Shown piece after piece: positions 33,135-43,390 of a DNA stretch of 64,000 nucleotides. Each line of letters begins with the position of its first letter. The first letter of the stretch is position 1. The DNA is from Marinospirillum minutulum DSM 6287. GTDB lineage: Bacteria > Pseudomonadota > Gammaproteobacteria > Pseudomonadales > Halomonadaceae. The notes beneath the pieces are model-generated. The model had not been told where the DNA came from, searched no databases, and saw nothing but the letters and a program-made list of their open reading frames with translations. Where the stretch lies: contig NZ_AULO01000015.1 in the NCBI RefSeq assembly GCF_000422325.1, positions 18,932-82,931 of the forward strand, written 5' to 3'. Both the position numbers and the translations under genes were made by a program.

Positions 33135-35414
33135 TTAAAGGGAGCTGTACTTTTTGCGTAATCTTTGGCGAACAACTTCTGCCAAGGTGTTAACCACAAA
33201 AGTAAATAAGAAGAGCACCAGCGCAGCTAAGAAGAGCACCCGATAATGGCTACTGCCTACGGCTGACTCACCCATTTCAACAGCAATGTTGGCGGCTAGG
33301 GTTCGCATACCTTCAAAAATATTGGCATTCATAACGGCAGTGTTACCCGTTGCCATTAGTACAATCATGGTTTCGCCCACTGCACGCCCCATGCCTATCA
33401 TCACCGCAGAGAAAATACCGGGACTGGCGGTAGGTAAAACCACTCTTACCAAGGTTTGCCAAGTGGTTGCACCTAAGGCAAGGGAGCCATGACTTAAGGA
33501 TTTAGGTACGCCGTAAAGTGCATCTTCAGCAATGGAATAAATGGTAGGAATAACCGCAAAGCCCATCGCAAAACCCACCACCATGGCATTACGCTGGTCA
33601 AAAGGAATGCCTAAATCATTGGTAAGCCAGTTGCGCATATCGCCAGCAAAGAACCAAATTTCTAAAGGCTGACTCATGGCAAAAGAGAACCAACTAAGAA
33701 AAATAACCAGCGGAATAACCAAAACTAGGTGCCAGCTTTCAGGTACACGGTGACGAATGTTGGCGGGAAGCTGCGCCCAAGCAAAGGCAAAAGTAAGAAT
33801 ACCCAGTGGCATAATTACGAGTAGCGCAAATACGCCGGTTAAATGGCTTTCCATAAAAGGTGCTAAGAATAAACCAGCAAAAAAGCCCAGAATAACGGTG
33901 GGCAAGGCTTCCATTAATTCAATAACCGGTTTTACCTTGTTACGCACTGCTGGCGCCATAAAGTAGGCAGTGTACATAGCACCACAAACCGCCAAAGGTA
34001 CCGATAACAACATGGCATAAAAGGCGGCTTTTAACGTACCAAAAGCTAAGGGCGTTAAGCTGAACTTGGGTTCAAATTCAGTTGAAGCCGAAGAAGACTG
34101 CCAAGTGTATTCAGGTTCTTCATAACCTTCGTACCACACCTTGCCCCACAGGGATTTAAGTGAAGTTTCTGGGTGTTGGTTATCGATTGCAAAATTATGT
34201 ACCACGCCCTGATTGTCTTGTACTAAAAGCATCGAAGCACGAGGTGCCAGGCTAATTAAAGCCGGTTTGCTGTCAGTCAGTAGTTGTAGGTCTAGGGCTT
34301 TTTTCTCAGCGGTGGTGTTAAAAACTCCGGCACGCCCCGTGGTATCTATAGCAACAAAACCTTTACGGCGCTGTTCGGCTTCTAGAATAGCAATGGGTGC
34401 ATCCCCTAACTTTAGGGTGCGAATGTGGGTTAAGCGTTGGGCCTTGTCTGCATTTCTAACCATAAACCATTGGCTAACCTGCCCTTGGTTATCACCAATT
34501 AGTAGTGATTGCTGACCTAGCTGGAAAACCATTTGTGTTACTTGTTGGTTAGCTAGGGTTAACTGAACACTGTGATCTAAAACAATAGCATTTAAGTTTT
34601 GAGCGTTATAAACATCGAGCTGCCCATTGGCGGTTAGCGCAAAAATATAACGTGCTTCAGGGGCAATAAGTAGACGCTGATAATTTGTTTGACTAGGAAA
34701 AGTTAGCGGTATAAGGGTTTCTACCGAAGCACCGGTAATAAAGTTAGTGCGCTGCTCTACCTTGGTTAAAACCACTTCACCCTGGTTAACTAACCCAGCA
34801 ACTAAAAAGCCATCGTGAAGTTTTTGGTAGGTTACTTGTTGAATGGCACGCTGTAACGGGTCGAGCTGCAAAGGACTGGTATTAAATAGCGGTGTCACTG
34901 TGGGTTTAATACCACCCCGCTCACCTTGTTGGTTATATTGCACCTGAAAGCGGGTAGTAACCGCCAGCACTTCACCATTACTTAAACCCATCATTAGGTT
35001 AGTGTCGCTGGGGGTTTTCTCTTTAATGCTGGTGATGCTGGCTTCGCCTAAGGGCAACTGATGGCGGGCTTTTTCTGTGCCATCTTGGGTACTAAAAAAA
35101 ACCAGCTGCCCTTGGTTAGTCAAAATACCTGCCTGTTCATTTTGCTCTTCAGTAATCAAAGCAAGATTTTGACTGGTGGCTAACTCACTGGGTAAAGAAA
35201 AACTGCTGGTTGTTTCAAGGGTGGCGCTTTTAAACAGGGGAACCACTTCATAAAGCAGATAAAAGAAAATAAGGGTAATCGCTACTATGACACCCATGCC
35301 ACCAGCAGCAATACCGTAACGGGCAAAAATATCTTTAAATGCCCGAAATTTACGGCGTTTTTTTATACCAGAGCTATTTAATCGCTGCTCTAAAACTGAA
35401 GAAATGTCCTTCAT
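33135..35414 (-). CDS. pstC: Phosphate ABC transporter permease PstC, long form
   Basis: The 759-residue protein has an N-terminal helix (about 33-55), a large beta-rich periplasmic domain (about 70-430) that looks like a beta-propeller, and a C-terminal permease domain with the EAA loop (VPKSLSHGSLALGATTWQTLVRVVLP). It pairs with the long PstA. It heads pstC-pstA-pstB-phoU behind its own PHO box. PstS is transcribed separately upstream and ends at a terminator. Confidence 0.94.
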   Translation of the reverse strand: MKDISSVLEQRLNSSGIKKRRKFRAFKDIFARYGIAAGGMGVIVAITLIFFYLLYEVVPLFKSATLETTSSFSLPSELATSQNLALITEEQNEQAGILTNQGQLVFFSTQDGTEKARHQLPLGEASITSIKEKTPSDTNLMMGLSNGEVLAVTTRFQVQYNQQGERGGIKPTVTPLFNTSPLQLDPLQRAIQQVTYQKLHDGFLVAGLVNQGEVVLTKVEQRTNFITGASVETLIPLTFPSQTNYQRLLIAPEARYIFALTANGQLDVYNAQNLNAIVLDHSVQLTLANQQVTQMVFQLGQQSLLIGDNQGQVSQWFMVRNADKAQRLTHIRTLKLGDAPIAILEAEQRRKGFVAIDTTGRAGVFNTTAEKKALDLQLLTDSKPALISLAPRASMLLVQDNQGVVHNFAIDNQHPETSLKSLWGKVWYEGYEEPEYTWQSSSASTEFEPKFSLTPLAFGTLKAAFYAMLLSVPLAVCGAMYTAYFMAPAVRNKVKPVIELMEALPTVILGFFAGLFLAPFMESHLTGVFALLVIMPLGILTFAFAWAQLPANIRHRVPESWHLVLVIPLVIFLSWFSFAMSQPLEIWFFAGDMRNWLTNDLGIPFDQRNAMVVGFAMGFAVIPTIYSIAEDALYGVPKSLSHGSLALGATTWQTLVRVVLPTASPGIFSAVMIGMGRAVGETMIVLMATGNTAVMNANIFEGMRTLAANIAVEMGESAVGSSHYRVLFLAALVLFLFTFVVNTLAEVVRQRLRKKYSSL

Positions 35415-35482
35415 GGCTTAACCTTTACAAATTGCTTGGAGAACTACTTAAGGGTTACTTGGGTGCAATCTAAGCTTTTTAT

Positions 35483-35500
35483 GTGACAGTTAAATGACAA
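35483..35500 (-). promoter_or_regulatory. PHO box upstream of pstC
   Basis: On the minus strand TTGTCAT (35500-35494), TTAA and CTGTCAC (35489-35483) form a near-consensus 18-base PHO box, about 70 bases before pstC. It directly abuts the T-tract of the pstS terminator. Confidence 0.85.
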
Positions 35501-35530
35501 AAGAGAAGAAGCCCTAAGACTTCTTCTCTT
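35501..35530 (-). terminator. Intrinsic terminator after pstS
   Basis: AAGAGAAGAAG and CTTCTTCTCTT form a perfect 11-base-pair stem with an eight-base loop, 24 bases after the pstS stop on the minus strand. The following TTTT is shared with the pstC PHO box. Partial read-through would set a higher level of PstS than of PstCAB. Confidence 0.8.
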
Positions 35531-35553
35531 TCTTGATTAGCTAACTAGGTTAT

Positions 35554-36528
35554 TTAAAGTGCTAAATCCTTACGTAGTTTTTCAGCCAGTGAAGCAGGTA
35601 AAGGCACATAACCATCACGTACCACTACCTCTTGCCCTTGTTTAGAAAGTATTAATTTTACAAACTCTCTATCTAAGGGTTGCATAGGTTGGTTAGGGCG
35701 CTTGTTCACATAAACGTATAAAAAGCGTGATAGTGGGAACTCACCAGAAGCTGCTTGTTCTGGCGTGGCATCAACAAAAGGCTCACCCGCTTTAGTGGCT
35801 AGTGGCACAGTACGTACTGATGAGGTGCGGTAGCCAATGCCTGAGTAGCCTATGGCATTCAGCGAGGTTGAAATTGATTGAACCACCGAAGCGGAACCAG
35901 GCTGTTCGTTAACGCTGTTTTTAAAGTCGCCTTTACATAGGGCGTTGTCTTTAAAATAGCCATAAGTACCCGATACTGAGTTACGCCCATAAAGTTGAAT
36001 GGGACGATTAGCCCAAGCACCGGTCATGCCTAAATCACCCCAGCGGTCAATATTCTTTTCTGCACCGCAGCGACGGGTAGAAGAAAAGATGGCATCAACC
36101 TGATCGATGGTTAGCCCTTTAATGGGGTTATCTTTGTGTACAAAAATGGCTAGCGCATCAATGGCCACAGGCACAGCCGTAGGACGGTAGCCATGACGTG
36201 CTTCAAAGGCTTCTATTTCACTGTCTTTCATCATGCGAGACATAGGTCCAAGGTTAGAAGTGCCTTCAGCCAGAGCCGGTGGCGCAGTAGAAGAGCCAGC
36301 GGCTTGAATTTGAATATTAACGTTAGGGTAGTTGTTTTTGAATTCTTCTGCCCAAAGTGTCATTAAATTAGCTAAGGTATCTGAGCCTTGGCTAGTTAAG
36401 TTGCCAGACACACCGCTGGTACGGGTATAATCAGGTAGCTTGGGATCAACTGCTGCAAGAGTGCTGGTGGTTAATAGAGCAGCCGTTAAGCCAAGCGCTG
36501 CACCTAAAACATTCATTTTTAGAGTCAT
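35554..36528 (-). CDS. pstS: Periplasmic phosphate-binding protein
   Basis: The protein has 324 residues from the ATG at 36528, which has GGAG six bases upstream; a second in-frame ATG at 36540 lies within that site. A signal peptide (about 1-25, ending TLA-AVDP) precedes the mature protein. Phosphate-binding segments are visible ([34 protein letters not shown]). It delivers phosphate to PstCAB. It has its own PHO box and terminator. Confidence 0.95.
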   Translation of the reverse strand: MTLKMNVLGAALGLTAALLTTSTLAAVDPKLPDYTRTSGVSGNLTSQGSDTLANLMTLWAEEFKNNYPNVNIQIQAAGSSTAPPALAEGTSNLGPMSRMMKDSEIEAFEARHGYRPTAVPVAIDALAIFVHKDNPIKGLTIDQVDAIFSSTRRCGAEKNIDRWGDLGMTGAWANRPIQLYGRNSVSGTYGYFKDNALCKGDFKNSVNEQPGSASVVQSISTSLNAIGYSGIGYRTSSVRTVPLATKAGEPFVDATPEQAASGEFPLSRFLYVYVNKRPNQPMQPLDREFVKLILSKQGQEVVVRDGYVPLPASLAEKLRKDLAL

Positions 36529-36598
36529 ATGTTTCTCCATTTCATCGTCTTTTTTAAAACTGGTTTTTATTTACTGGGCTGAAGCTTAAGCTAGGTAA

Positions 36599-36616
36599 AT
36601 GACAGTTTGATGAAAC
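36599..36616 (-). promoter_or_regulatory. PHO box upstream of pstS
   Basis: On the minus strand GTTTCAT (36616-36610), CAAA and CTGTCAT (36605-36599) form a PHO box. The downstream half-site is perfect and the upstream one matches 5 of 7 bases. It lies about 75 bases before the pstS start. Confidence 0.75.
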
Positions 36617-36700
36617 AGGTTTGCTTTCTAGACTATTGCAGGTAATATTTTCCTATATCGCAGTTGCGAACAATAAAGATAAAATAAAACGGATACCAGC

Positions 36701-37114
36701 ATGACAGAATTAGATGACCATGAAGATAACCCAGGCCCTGAAGGCCAGTTAACTTTAAAGCTAGTTGCAACACCTAAAGATACCAATATGCATGGTGATA
36801 TTTCTGCAGCTTGGGTGGTTGCACAAATGGAGCAGGCAGCGGAATTGGCTGCTGCACGTTTAGCAAAAGGGCGTACTGCAACAGTAGCCTTAGCAAGCAT
36901 GGATTTTCTTTGCCCTGTACGTTTGGGCAGCATGGTGCAGGTACATTCTCAGCTAGTAGAAACAGGCACTAGCTCGATGAAAATTAGTGTTGAAGTGTGG
37001 ATTTTGCCACCCAATGAGAAAGACCCCAATAGCTTATATAAGGTAACGGAAGCTACCTTTGTTATGGTTGCATTAGATGATAAAGGGCGTATTCGTACTC
37101 TGCCAGGTAGCTAG
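36701..37114 (+). CDS. Acyl-CoA thioesterase, YciA type
   Basis: The 137-residue hotdog-fold protein has the acyl-CoA thioester hydrolase pattern (TNMHGDISAAWVVAQMEQAAELAA, then VALASMDFLCPVRLGSMVQVHSQLVE). The Asp of HGDISA is the expected catalytic region. It hydrolyses acyl-CoA in the cytoplasm; chain preference is unknown. It is divergent from pstS and has a weak ribosome site. Confidence 0.85.
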   Translation: MTELDDHEDNPGPEGQLTLKLVATPKDTNMHGDISAAWVVAQMEQAAELAAARLAKGRTATVALASMDFLCPVRLGSMVQVHSQLVETGTSSMKISVEVWILPPNEKDPNSLYKVTEATFVMVALDDKGRIRTLPGS

Positions 37115-37167
37115 TAGTCCTGCTCTCGATAAGGTTGTTGACACTTACAAGGCTAACTTTGAACTAA

Positions 37168-37632
37168 TTAGTCTCGATTACTGAGTGTCTTGTTTTGCTG
37201 GTTTAAGCGGTCAATAAGCTTAATAATAATCTGGTCTTTAATTTTTTCACGCGCTGAGGGTGCTAGATTTTTTAAGGCCAGGCGACTGCAACGAAACATA
37301 ACGGTTTGCTTGAGAGCAACTACATTAGCGCTACGAGGGTTATCCGTTAAAAATGCGGCCTCGCCAATTGTTTCGCCTGGTGGTATTTTAGCAACTGCAA
37401 CCTCTTTGCCTGCTTCATTAGTGATGCGTACTTCTAGCTCTCCGCTAAGTGGTATATACAAGGTAGGGTCAATGGTTCCTTCTTTTATTACGTACTCGCC
37501 CTCTTCTGCAAGTACAATCATGCCTTTACCTTCTACTAAGAGTGTTATATCGGTATCAGTAAAGTCTTTGAAGAATTCTAGGCGGTTTAGAAGCTGAATA
37601 ACCTTGTGCCTTAGCGTGTTGATTTGTTTCAT
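37168..37632 (-). CDS. Stand-alone cyclic nucleotide-binding-domain protein
   Basis: The 154-residue protein is one CRP-like cyclic nucleotide-binding domain (YIPLSGELEVRI, PPGETIGEAAFLTDNPRSANVVAL) with short flanking helices and no DNA-binding domain. The GE..FL..PRSA cassette is the cyclic-nucleotide phosphate-binding region, so ligand binding is plausible. It is a single gene with no obvious partner. Its function is unknown. Confidence 0.75.
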   Translation of the reverse strand: MKQINTLRHKVIQLLNRLEFFKDFTDTDITLLVEGKGMIVLAEEGEYVIKEGTIDPTLYIPLSGELEVRITNEAGKEVAVAKIPPGETIGEAAFLTDNPRSANVVALKQTVMFRCSRLALKNLAPSAREKIKDQIIIKLIDRLNQQNKTLSNRD

Positions 37633-37841
37633 TGTAAAGCTTCCATTTAGTAATCGTTATTAGTCAGTCTAGAATAGCAGAGCTAAAGGAAATTTAACTG
37701 TGATCTAGGTTGATAATTGTTACTAAAAAGTTGGTTATGTTTTAAATTTACAGGGTTGAAATCCTTCTTGTTAGCCTTTACAAATGGTTTTTCAAAATTT
37801 TGTAAAAAAGCTAAAGAAACTATGAACTAAGTTAATTAGAG

Positions 37842-38054
37842 GTGAAAGATTTGAAGCCACAAGGCTTGCCAGACTATTACCGGCAAAAAATAAACCTACA
37901 TGACGAACTGGAAAAACAGTTTCGTAAAGAGCTGCTTAAGCTCGATGAACAAAAGCAAATGCCTGATCCAGATCAGGCATTACGTAGTGAAATTGAAGCC
38001 TTGCTTAAGCAATATAGTTTTACTCCTACCAAGATGTTTGAAATTCTCTCTTGA
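37842..38054 (+). CDS. Small helical protein upstream of grpE, function unknown
   Basis: The frame encodes 70 residues from a GTG at 37842. A TTG at 37851 has a better-placed AGAGGTG site and would give 67 residues. The product is charged and helical (LHDELEKQFRKELLKLDEQKQM, ending EIEALLKQYSFTPTKMFEILS). Its C-terminus is loosely like the end of the H-NS oligomerisation domain, but I cannot assign a family. Its stop codon lies inside the -35 element of the grpE heat-shock promoter. Confidence 0.55.
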   Translation: MKDLKPQGLPDYYRQKINLHDELEKQFRKELLKLDEQKQMPDPDQALRSEIEALLKQYSFTPTKMFEILS

Positions 38055-38076
38055 AACTTTGTTAGCCTGCCCCCAT
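38048..38076 (+). promoter_or_regulatory. Sigma-32 (heat-shock) promoter of grpE-dnaK-dnaJ
   Basis: CTTGAAA (38048-38054), a 14-base spacer and CCCCATTT (38069-38076) match the sigma-32 consensus exactly. The start point should lie near 38083, about 70 bases before grpE. The leader includes a 7-base-pair hairpin (38116-38133) that does not cover the ribosome site. Confidence 0.9.
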
Positions 38077-38150
38077 TTATGTGATACCTAACCAGTTCAG
38101 CATGAATCAACGCAAGGGTGCTCCACAGCACCCGGTTTACGGAGTTAAAT

Positions 38151-38744
38151 ATGAGCAAGCAAGAAGAAGTCCAAGAGCAAACTGAAGCAGAGTTGCAAGA
38201 AGAAGCCACAGCTGCAGAAGTTGGACAGGGTCAAGAAATGAGCCCAGAAGAAGAAATTGCTAGTCTGTCTGCTCAGGTAGAAGGTTTACAGCAAGAAATC
38301 GCCTCTGCTCGTGACCAAATGTTACGTGCTGCTGCGGAAGCACAAAATGTAAGACGCCGTGCTGAAGCTGACGTAGAAAAAGCACACAAGTTTGCGCTAG
38401 AAAAATTTGCACGAGAGCTATTACCCGTTGTGGATAGTTTAGAAAAAGCCACAGAAGCAATGGCTGGCGCAGATGAATCACAAAAAGAAGGCGTGGAAAT
38501 GACCTTGCAGCTATATTTAGCTGCAATGGAGAAGTTTCAAATCAAGCAACTCAATCCTTTAGGTCAAACTTTTGACCCGCAATACCATGAAGCTATGAGC
38601 ATGGTGCCTAATCCTGCTATGCCTTCAAATTCAGTAATGGATGTATTGCAAAAGGGCTACACCCTAAATAATCGCTTACTGCGTCCTGCGATGGTTGTCG
38701 TAGCAACAGGTGGCGAAGCAAAAAAAATTGATGAGACGGCTTGA
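38151..38744 (+). CDS. grpE: Nucleotide exchange factor GrpE
   Basis: The protein has 197 residues from the ATG at 38151, with GGAG six bases upstream; a GTG at 38118 is not needed. An acidic N-terminus and long coiled coil (about 45-105, with RAAAEAQNVRRRAEADVEKA) precede the beta-domain (FDPQYHEAMSMVPN and the LLRPAMVVVATGG end). It releases ADP from DnaK. It is the first gene of the chaperone operon. Confidence 0.97.
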   Translation: MSKQEEVQEQTEAELQEEATAAEVGQGQEMSPEEEIASLSAQVEGLQQEIASARDQMLRAAAEAQNVRRRAEADVEKAHKFALEKFARELLPVVDSLEKATEAMAGADESQKEGVEMTLQLYLAAMEKFQIKQLNPLGQTFDPQYHEAMSMVPNPAMPSNSVMDVLQKGYTLNNRLLRPAMVVVATGGEAKKIDETA

Positions 38745-38808
38745 AATACAACAAGCCAGCACACATTAAATAGATAAGCGAATTGAACTTACTTTCGGAG
38801 ATTAAATT

Positions 38809-40731
38809 ATGGGTCGCATTATAGGTATTGACCTAGGTACCACTAACTCATGTATTGCTGTTTTAGATGGTGATAAGCCTAAGGTTATTGAAAACGCTGA
38901 AGGTGGACGTACTACCCCTTCTATTATTGCTTATGCTGAAGATGGCGAAATTTTAGTTGGCCAAAGCGCCAAGCGCCAAGCAGTTACCAACCCACATAAC
39001 ACCCTTTATGCTATTAAGCGTTTAATTGGTCGTCGTTTTGATGAAGAAGTTGTTCAAAAAGACATCAAAATGGTGCCTTACAAAATTGTAAAAGCAGATA
39101 ACGCAGATGCTTGGGTAGAAGTGAACGGCAAAAAAATGGCGCCGCCACAAATTTCTGCTGAAGTGTTGAAGAAGATGAAAGCAACAGCAGAAGACTATTT
39201 AGGTGAAGAAGTAACAGAAGCTGTTATTACTGTGCCTGCTTACTTTAATGACAGTCAGCGTCAAGCAACTAAAGATGCTGGTCGTATTGCTGGTTTAGAT
39301 GTTAAGCGTATTATTAACGAGCCAACTGCCGCAGCACTTGCTTACGGTATGGATAAGTCGCGCGGTGATAAAACGATAGCTGTTTATGACTTGGGTGGTG
39401 GTACTTTCGATATTTCAATTATCGAAATTGCTGATGTCGATGGCGAAACCCAATTCGAAGTTTTAGCAACCAACGGTGACACCTTCTTAGGTGGTGAAGA
39501 CTTTGATATTCGCTTAATTGATTATTTGGCAGATGAATTCAAAAAAGACAATGGTGTAGACCTTAAAGGTGATCCTTTAGCGATGCAGCGTCTAAAAGAA
39601 GCTGCTGAAAAAGCTAAGATCGAACTATCATCTTCTCAGCAAACGGATGTGAACCTACCCTACATCACTGCTGATGCAAGCGGACCTAAGCACTTAAACG
39701 TTAAAGTTACTCGTGCCAAGCTAGAGTCACTCGTAGAAGACTTGGTTGAGCGTTCACTAGAGCCTTGCCGTGTTGCACTAAAAGATGCTGGTTTAGCTGT
39801 TGGTAAAATTGATGACGTTATTCTAGTGGGTGGTCAGATACGTATGCCACTCGTGCAAGCTAAGGTTGCTGATTTCTTTGGTAAAGAAGCACGTAAAGAC
39901 GTTAACCCAGATGAAGCCGTTGCCGTTGGTGCTGCTATCCAAGGCGCTGTACTCGCTGGTGATGTAAAAGACGTTCTACTGCTAGACGTAACACCCCTAA
40001 CACTGGGTATTGAGACCATGGGTGGCGTAATGACTTCTTTAATTGAGAAGAATACGACTATTCCAACTAAAAAGTCTCAGGTTTTCTCTACTGCAGAAGA
40101 TAACCAAAATGCAGTAACCATCCACGTACTACAGGGTGAGCGTAAGCAAGCAGCACAGAATAAATCACTGGGCCGTTTTGACCTAGCCGATATTCCACCT
40201 GCACAGCGTGGTATGCCACAAATCGAAGTAACTTTTGACTTAGATGCTAACGGTATTCTTAACGTATCAGCTAAGGATAAAGCAACAGGTAAAGAGCAGT
40301 CGGTTGTTATCAAAGCTTCTTCTGGTTTGTCAGATGAAGAAGTAGAGAAAATGATACGGGATGCGGAAGCTAACGCAGCTGAAGATGCGAAGTTTGAAGA
40401 AATGGTTCAAGTTCGTAACCTAGCCGATGGCATGATTCACGCAACTCGCAAAACGCTGACAGATGCTGGAGATAAGGTTGAACCAGCAGAGAAAGAAGCA
40501 ATTGAAGCAGCTATTGCTGAACTAGAAGAAGCAATGAAAGGCGATGACAAAGAAGCGATTGAAGCAAAAACGCAAGCCTTAACCGAAGCTTCTAGCGGCC
40601 TAGCCCAGAAGATGTACGCTGAAGAAGCTGCACAAGCTCAAGGTGCTGGAGAAGATGCTAATGCTTCAGCTGGTCCAGACGATGCCGTTGACGCAGAGTT
40701 TGAAGAAGTGAAAGAAGACGATAAGAAGTAA
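38809..40731 (+). CDS. dnaK: Hsp70 chaperone DnaK
   Basis: The 640-residue protein has the ATPase domain ([39 protein letters not shown]), the interdomain linker region [15 protein letters not shown] and the acidic C-terminal tail ending EEVKEDDKK. Residue 344 is Ile (codon ATA at 39838-39840) in GGQIRMP, where nearly all DnaK proteins have Thr. It refolds proteins with DnaJ and GrpE. A strong hairpin lies between dnaK and dnaJ. Confidence 0.98.
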   Translation: MGRIIGIDLGTTNSCIAVLDGDKPKVIENAEGGRTTPSIIAYAEDGEILVGQSAKRQAVTNPHNTLYAIKRLIGRRFDEEVVQKDIKMVPYKIVKADNADAWVEVNGKKMAPPQISAEVLKKMKATAEDYLGEEVTEAVITVPAYFNDSQRQATKDAGRIAGLDVKRIINEPTAAALAYGMDKSRGDKTIAVYDLGGGTFDISIIEIADVDGETQFEVLATNGDTFLGGEDFDIRLIDYLADEFKKDNGVDLKGDPLAMQRLKEAAEKAKIELSSSQQTDVNLPYITADASGPKHLNVKVTRAKLESLVEDLVERSLEPCRVALKDAGLAVGKIDDVILVGGQIRMPLVQAKVADFFGKEARKDVNPDEAVAVGAAIQGAVLAGDVKDVLLLDVTPLTLGIETMGGVMTSLIEKNTTIPTKKSQVFSTAEDNQNAVTIHVLQGERKQAAQNKSLGRFDLADIPPAQRGMPQIEVTFDLDANGILNVSAKDKATGKEQSVVIKASSGLSDEEVEKMIRDAEANAAEDAKFEEMVQVRNLADGMIHATRKTLTDAGDKVEPAEKEAIEAAIAELEEAMKGDDKEAIEAKTQALTEASSGLAQKMYAEEAAQAQGAGEDANASAGPDDAVDAEFEEVKEDDKK

Positions 40732-40762
40732 GTTTTCTGGTAACTCAAGTAGTATAAATAAC

Positions 40763-40795
40763 AGACAACGCGGGATGCTTTCCCGCGTTGTCTTT
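40763..40795 (+). terminator. Hairpin terminator or attenuator between dnaK and dnaJ
   Basis: AGACAACGCGGGA (40763-40775) and TCCCGCGTTGTCT (40781-40793) form a perfect 13-base-pair stem with a five-base loop and a short T-rich tail. It probably lowers dnaJ expression relative to dnaK or ends part of the transcripts. Confidence 0.75.
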
Positions 40796-40829
40796 ATAAG
40801 ATGGTTGAAACAGGCGGTGACAAAAAACC

Positions 40830-41960
40830 ATGGCAAAACGTGATTATTACGAAATCCTAGGTGTAGAGCGGGGGGCTGATGAGAAAGACATCAAGAAGGC
40901 CTACCGTCGTCTGGCTATGAAATACCATCCGGACCGTAACTCAGATGATCCTGAAGCAGAAGATAAGTTTAAAGAAGCTACTGAAGCCTACGAGGTTTTA
41001 GCAGACGAAGAAAAGCGTGAGGCTTATGATCGCTTCGGCCATGCAGGCGTTGACCCACAAATGGGTGGCGGTGGTGGCGGCTTCTCTGGAGGCGGTTTTG
41101 GCGATGTGTTTGGTGACATGTTCGGCGATATCTTTTCCGGCGGAGGTTCAGGACGAGGTGGTCGTGGTGGTGCACAGCGTGGCTCAGATTTACGCTATCA
41201 GCTAGATTTAGACTTAGAAGATGCAGTTAAAGGTAGTAGTGTAAAAATTAAAGTACCAACTTTAGAAGAATGTCATCACTGTAATGGCAGTGGTTCTGAA
41301 GATGGCAAGGTTGAAACCTGTGGCACCTGTAATGGGATGGGGCAGGTACGCATGCAGCAGGGTTTTTTTGCTATACAGCAAACTTGTCCTACTTGTCATG
41401 GTGCGGGTAAATCAATACGCAATCCTTGTAAAAAATGCCACGGTGAAGGCAGAGTACAAAACACTAAAACACTAGAAGTTAAGATTCCTGCTGGTGTAGA
41501 TACAGGTGATCGTATTCGTCTTTCAGGTGAAGGTGAAGCAGGTCGTATGGGTGGTCCTACGGGCGACCTTTATGTGCAGGTTAATGTACGTCCACACCCC
41601 ATTTTTGAAAGAGACGGTGCTAACCTTTATTGTGAAGTACCCGTGAGCTTTGTTGATGCAACCCTAGGGGGTGAACTAGAAGTTCCAACCTTGCAAGGGC
41701 GTGTTAAATTAAAAATTCCAGCTGAAACACAAACAGGTAAACTTTTCCGTTTGCGTGGTAAGGGTGTTAAGCCGGTTAGAGGTGGTGCTCAGGGCGACTT
41801 GTTATGCCGTGTAGTACTAGAAACACCCGTTAATTTAAGTGAAGCGCAAAAAGATATATTGCGTCAGTTCCACGAAGACACTCGTGCAGACAAGCATTCA
41901 CCTAAAAAGAGCAGTTGGTTTGATGGTGTGAAGAAGTTTTTTGAAGATATGAAGCCTTAA
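40830..41960 (+). CDS. dnaJ: Hsp40 co-chaperone DnaJ
   Basis: The 376-residue protein has a J domain with HPD (YHPDRN, about residue 32), a Gly/Phe region (about 76-115), a zinc domain with four CxxCxGxG repeats ([32 protein letters not shown]) and the C-terminal client-binding domains. It stimulates DnaK ATPase. The gene is complete. Confidence 0.98.
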   Translation: MAKRDYYEILGVERGADEKDIKKAYRRLAMKYHPDRNSDDPEAEDKFKEATEAYEVLADEEKREAYDRFGHAGVDPQMGGGGGGFSGGGFGDVFGDMFGDIFSGGGSGRGGRGGAQRGSDLRYQLDLDLEDAVKGSSVKIKVPTLEECHHCNGSGSEDGKVETCGTCNGMGQVRMQQGFFAIQQTCPTCHGAGKSIRNPCKKCHGEGRVQNTKTLEVKIPAGVDTGDRIRLSGEGEAGRMGGPTGDLYVQVNVRPHPIFERDGANLYCEVPVSFVDATLGGELEVPTLQGRVKLKIPAETQTGKLFRLRGKGVKPVRGGAQGDLLCRVVLETPVNLSEAQKDILRQFHEDTRADKHSPKKSSWFDGVKKFFEDMKP

Positions 41961-41980
41961 AGCTTACTTTTAGCCAAATA

Positions 41981-42013
41981 AAAACCCCTAGTCAAAAAGG
42001 CTAGGGGTTTTTT
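41981..42013. terminator. Bidirectional terminator between dnaJ and the thiolase gene
   Basis: AAAACCCCTAG (41981-41991) pairs with CTAGGGGTTTT (42001-42011) and is flanked by A- and T-runs. It can end both convergent genes. Confidence 0.9.
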
Positions 42014-42050
42014 AATGCCTAGCGTTTTAGTTCTAGGCAAATAATTTAGC

Positions 42051-43226
42051 TTAGCGTTCGATAGCTAAAGCAACACCCTGACCACCACCAATACATAAAG
42101 TAGCTAGGCCTTTTTTAGCATCTTGCTTAAGCATTTCGTGTACTAAAGAAACCAAAACACGGCAACCAGAAGCACCAATAGGGTGACCTAAAGCAATAGC
42201 ACCACCATTAACGTTTACCTTGCTAACATCCCAGCCGAGCTCACGGTTAACACAAAGCGCTTGGGCTGCAAAGGCTTCGTTAGCTTCAACCAAGTCTAGC
42301 TCGTTAATATCCCAGCCAGCTTTTTCTAAGCACAAGCGAGTGGCAGGAATAGGACCAGTACCCATAATTTTAGGGTCTACACCCGCAGAAGCATAAGATT
42401 TAATGCGTGCTAGTACAGTTAGGCCTAATTCTTCAGCTTTTTTAGCTGAACAAAGAATAACAGCCGCAGCACCATCGTTAATTGAAGAGGCGTTACCGGC
42501 AGTTACTGTACCGTCTTTTTTGAATGCAGGGCGCATAGTACCAAGCTTTTCAGCTGTTACATTGCGTGGGCCTTCGTCAGTATCAAAAACGATAGGGTCG
42601 CCTTTGCGCTGAGGAATGGTTACAGGGAAAATTTCATCTTTAAAACGGCCATCTGCTACAGCTTTAGATGCCTTAGCTTGAGAAGCGGCAGCAAACGCAT
42701 CTTGGTCTTCACGGCTAATTTTAAACTGATCAACGATATTTTCAGTAGTAATACCCATGTGGTAATCGTTGAATGCATCCCACAAACCATCAACTATCAT
42801 GGTGTCTTGTGCTGTCCAAGGACCCATGCGCTGACCGTTGCGTGAGTTAGGTAAAATATGCGGTGAAGCACTCATATTCTCTTGGCCACCGGCAATAATA
42901 ATATCAGCATCACCACAACGAATAGCCTGAGTCGCTAGGTGAAGTGCTTTTAAACCAGAACCGCAAACCTTATTAATAGTCATGGCTGGTGTGCTTTCAG
43001 CTAAGCCAGCAGCTATAAGAGCTTGGCGTGCTGGGTTTTGGCCACAGCCAGCAGCTAATACCTGACCTAAAATTACCTCATCAACCTGTTCTGCTTTAAT
43101 ACCAGACTTTTCTAGTAGTCCTTTAATAACGGTTGCGCCTAACTCGTGAGCTGGAACATTGGCCAAAGTACCACCAAAACCACCAATAGCTGTACGTCCT
43201 GCGGCTACAATAACGACATCTTGCAT
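42051..43226 (-). CDS. Acetyl-CoA C-acetyltransferase (thiolase)
   Basis: The 391-residue enzyme has the three thiolase motifs: nucleophile Cys in [15 protein letters not shown] (near 88), [15 protein letters not shown] with the active-site His, and the C-terminal CIGGGQGVA with the second Cys. Length and sequence fit the biosynthetic AtoB/PhaA group, which condenses two acetyl-CoA to acetoacetyl-CoA. It stands alone, so a link to PHA synthesis or to ketone-body use cannot be decided here. Confidence 0.92.
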   Translation of the reverse strand: MQDVVIVAAGRTAIGGFGGTLANVPAHELGATVIKGLLEKSGIKAEQVDEVILGQVLAAGCGQNPARQALIAAGLAESTPAMTINKVCGSGLKALHLATQAIRCGDADIIIAGGQENMSASPHILPNSRNGQRMGPWTAQDTMIVDGLWDAFNDYHMGITTENIVDQFKISREDQDAFAAASQAKASKAVADGRFKDEIFPVTIPQRKGDPIVFDTDEGPRNVTAEKLGTMRPAFKKDGTVTAGNASSINDGAAAVILCSAKKAEELGLTVLARIKSYASAGVDPKIMGTGPIPATRLCLEKAGWDINELDLVEANEAFAAQALCVNRELGWDVSKVNVNGGAIALGHPIGASGCRVLVSLVHEMLKQDAKKGLATLCIGGGQGVALAIER

Positions 43227-43353
43227 TTTAATTCTCCAAATTAGCCTCAGTGAGGCAGGAAATAACGAATATTATCCATGGCTAAAGTTAAAAATGTACC
43301 AGAAGCTCAGTTAATTGCCTACTGCTTGTATTAAATTGACTTAAATTAGTTAT

Positions 43354-43378
43354 AAAAAAAGGCAGCCTGGGCTGCCTT
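43354..43378 (-). terminator. Intrinsic terminator after panD
   Basis: AAGGCAGC and GCTGCCTT form an 8-base-pair stem with a CTGG loop. On the minus strand it is followed by seven Ts (43360-43354), 12 bases past the panD stop. Confidence 0.88.
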
Positions 43379-43390
43379 ACTTATTCAGCT

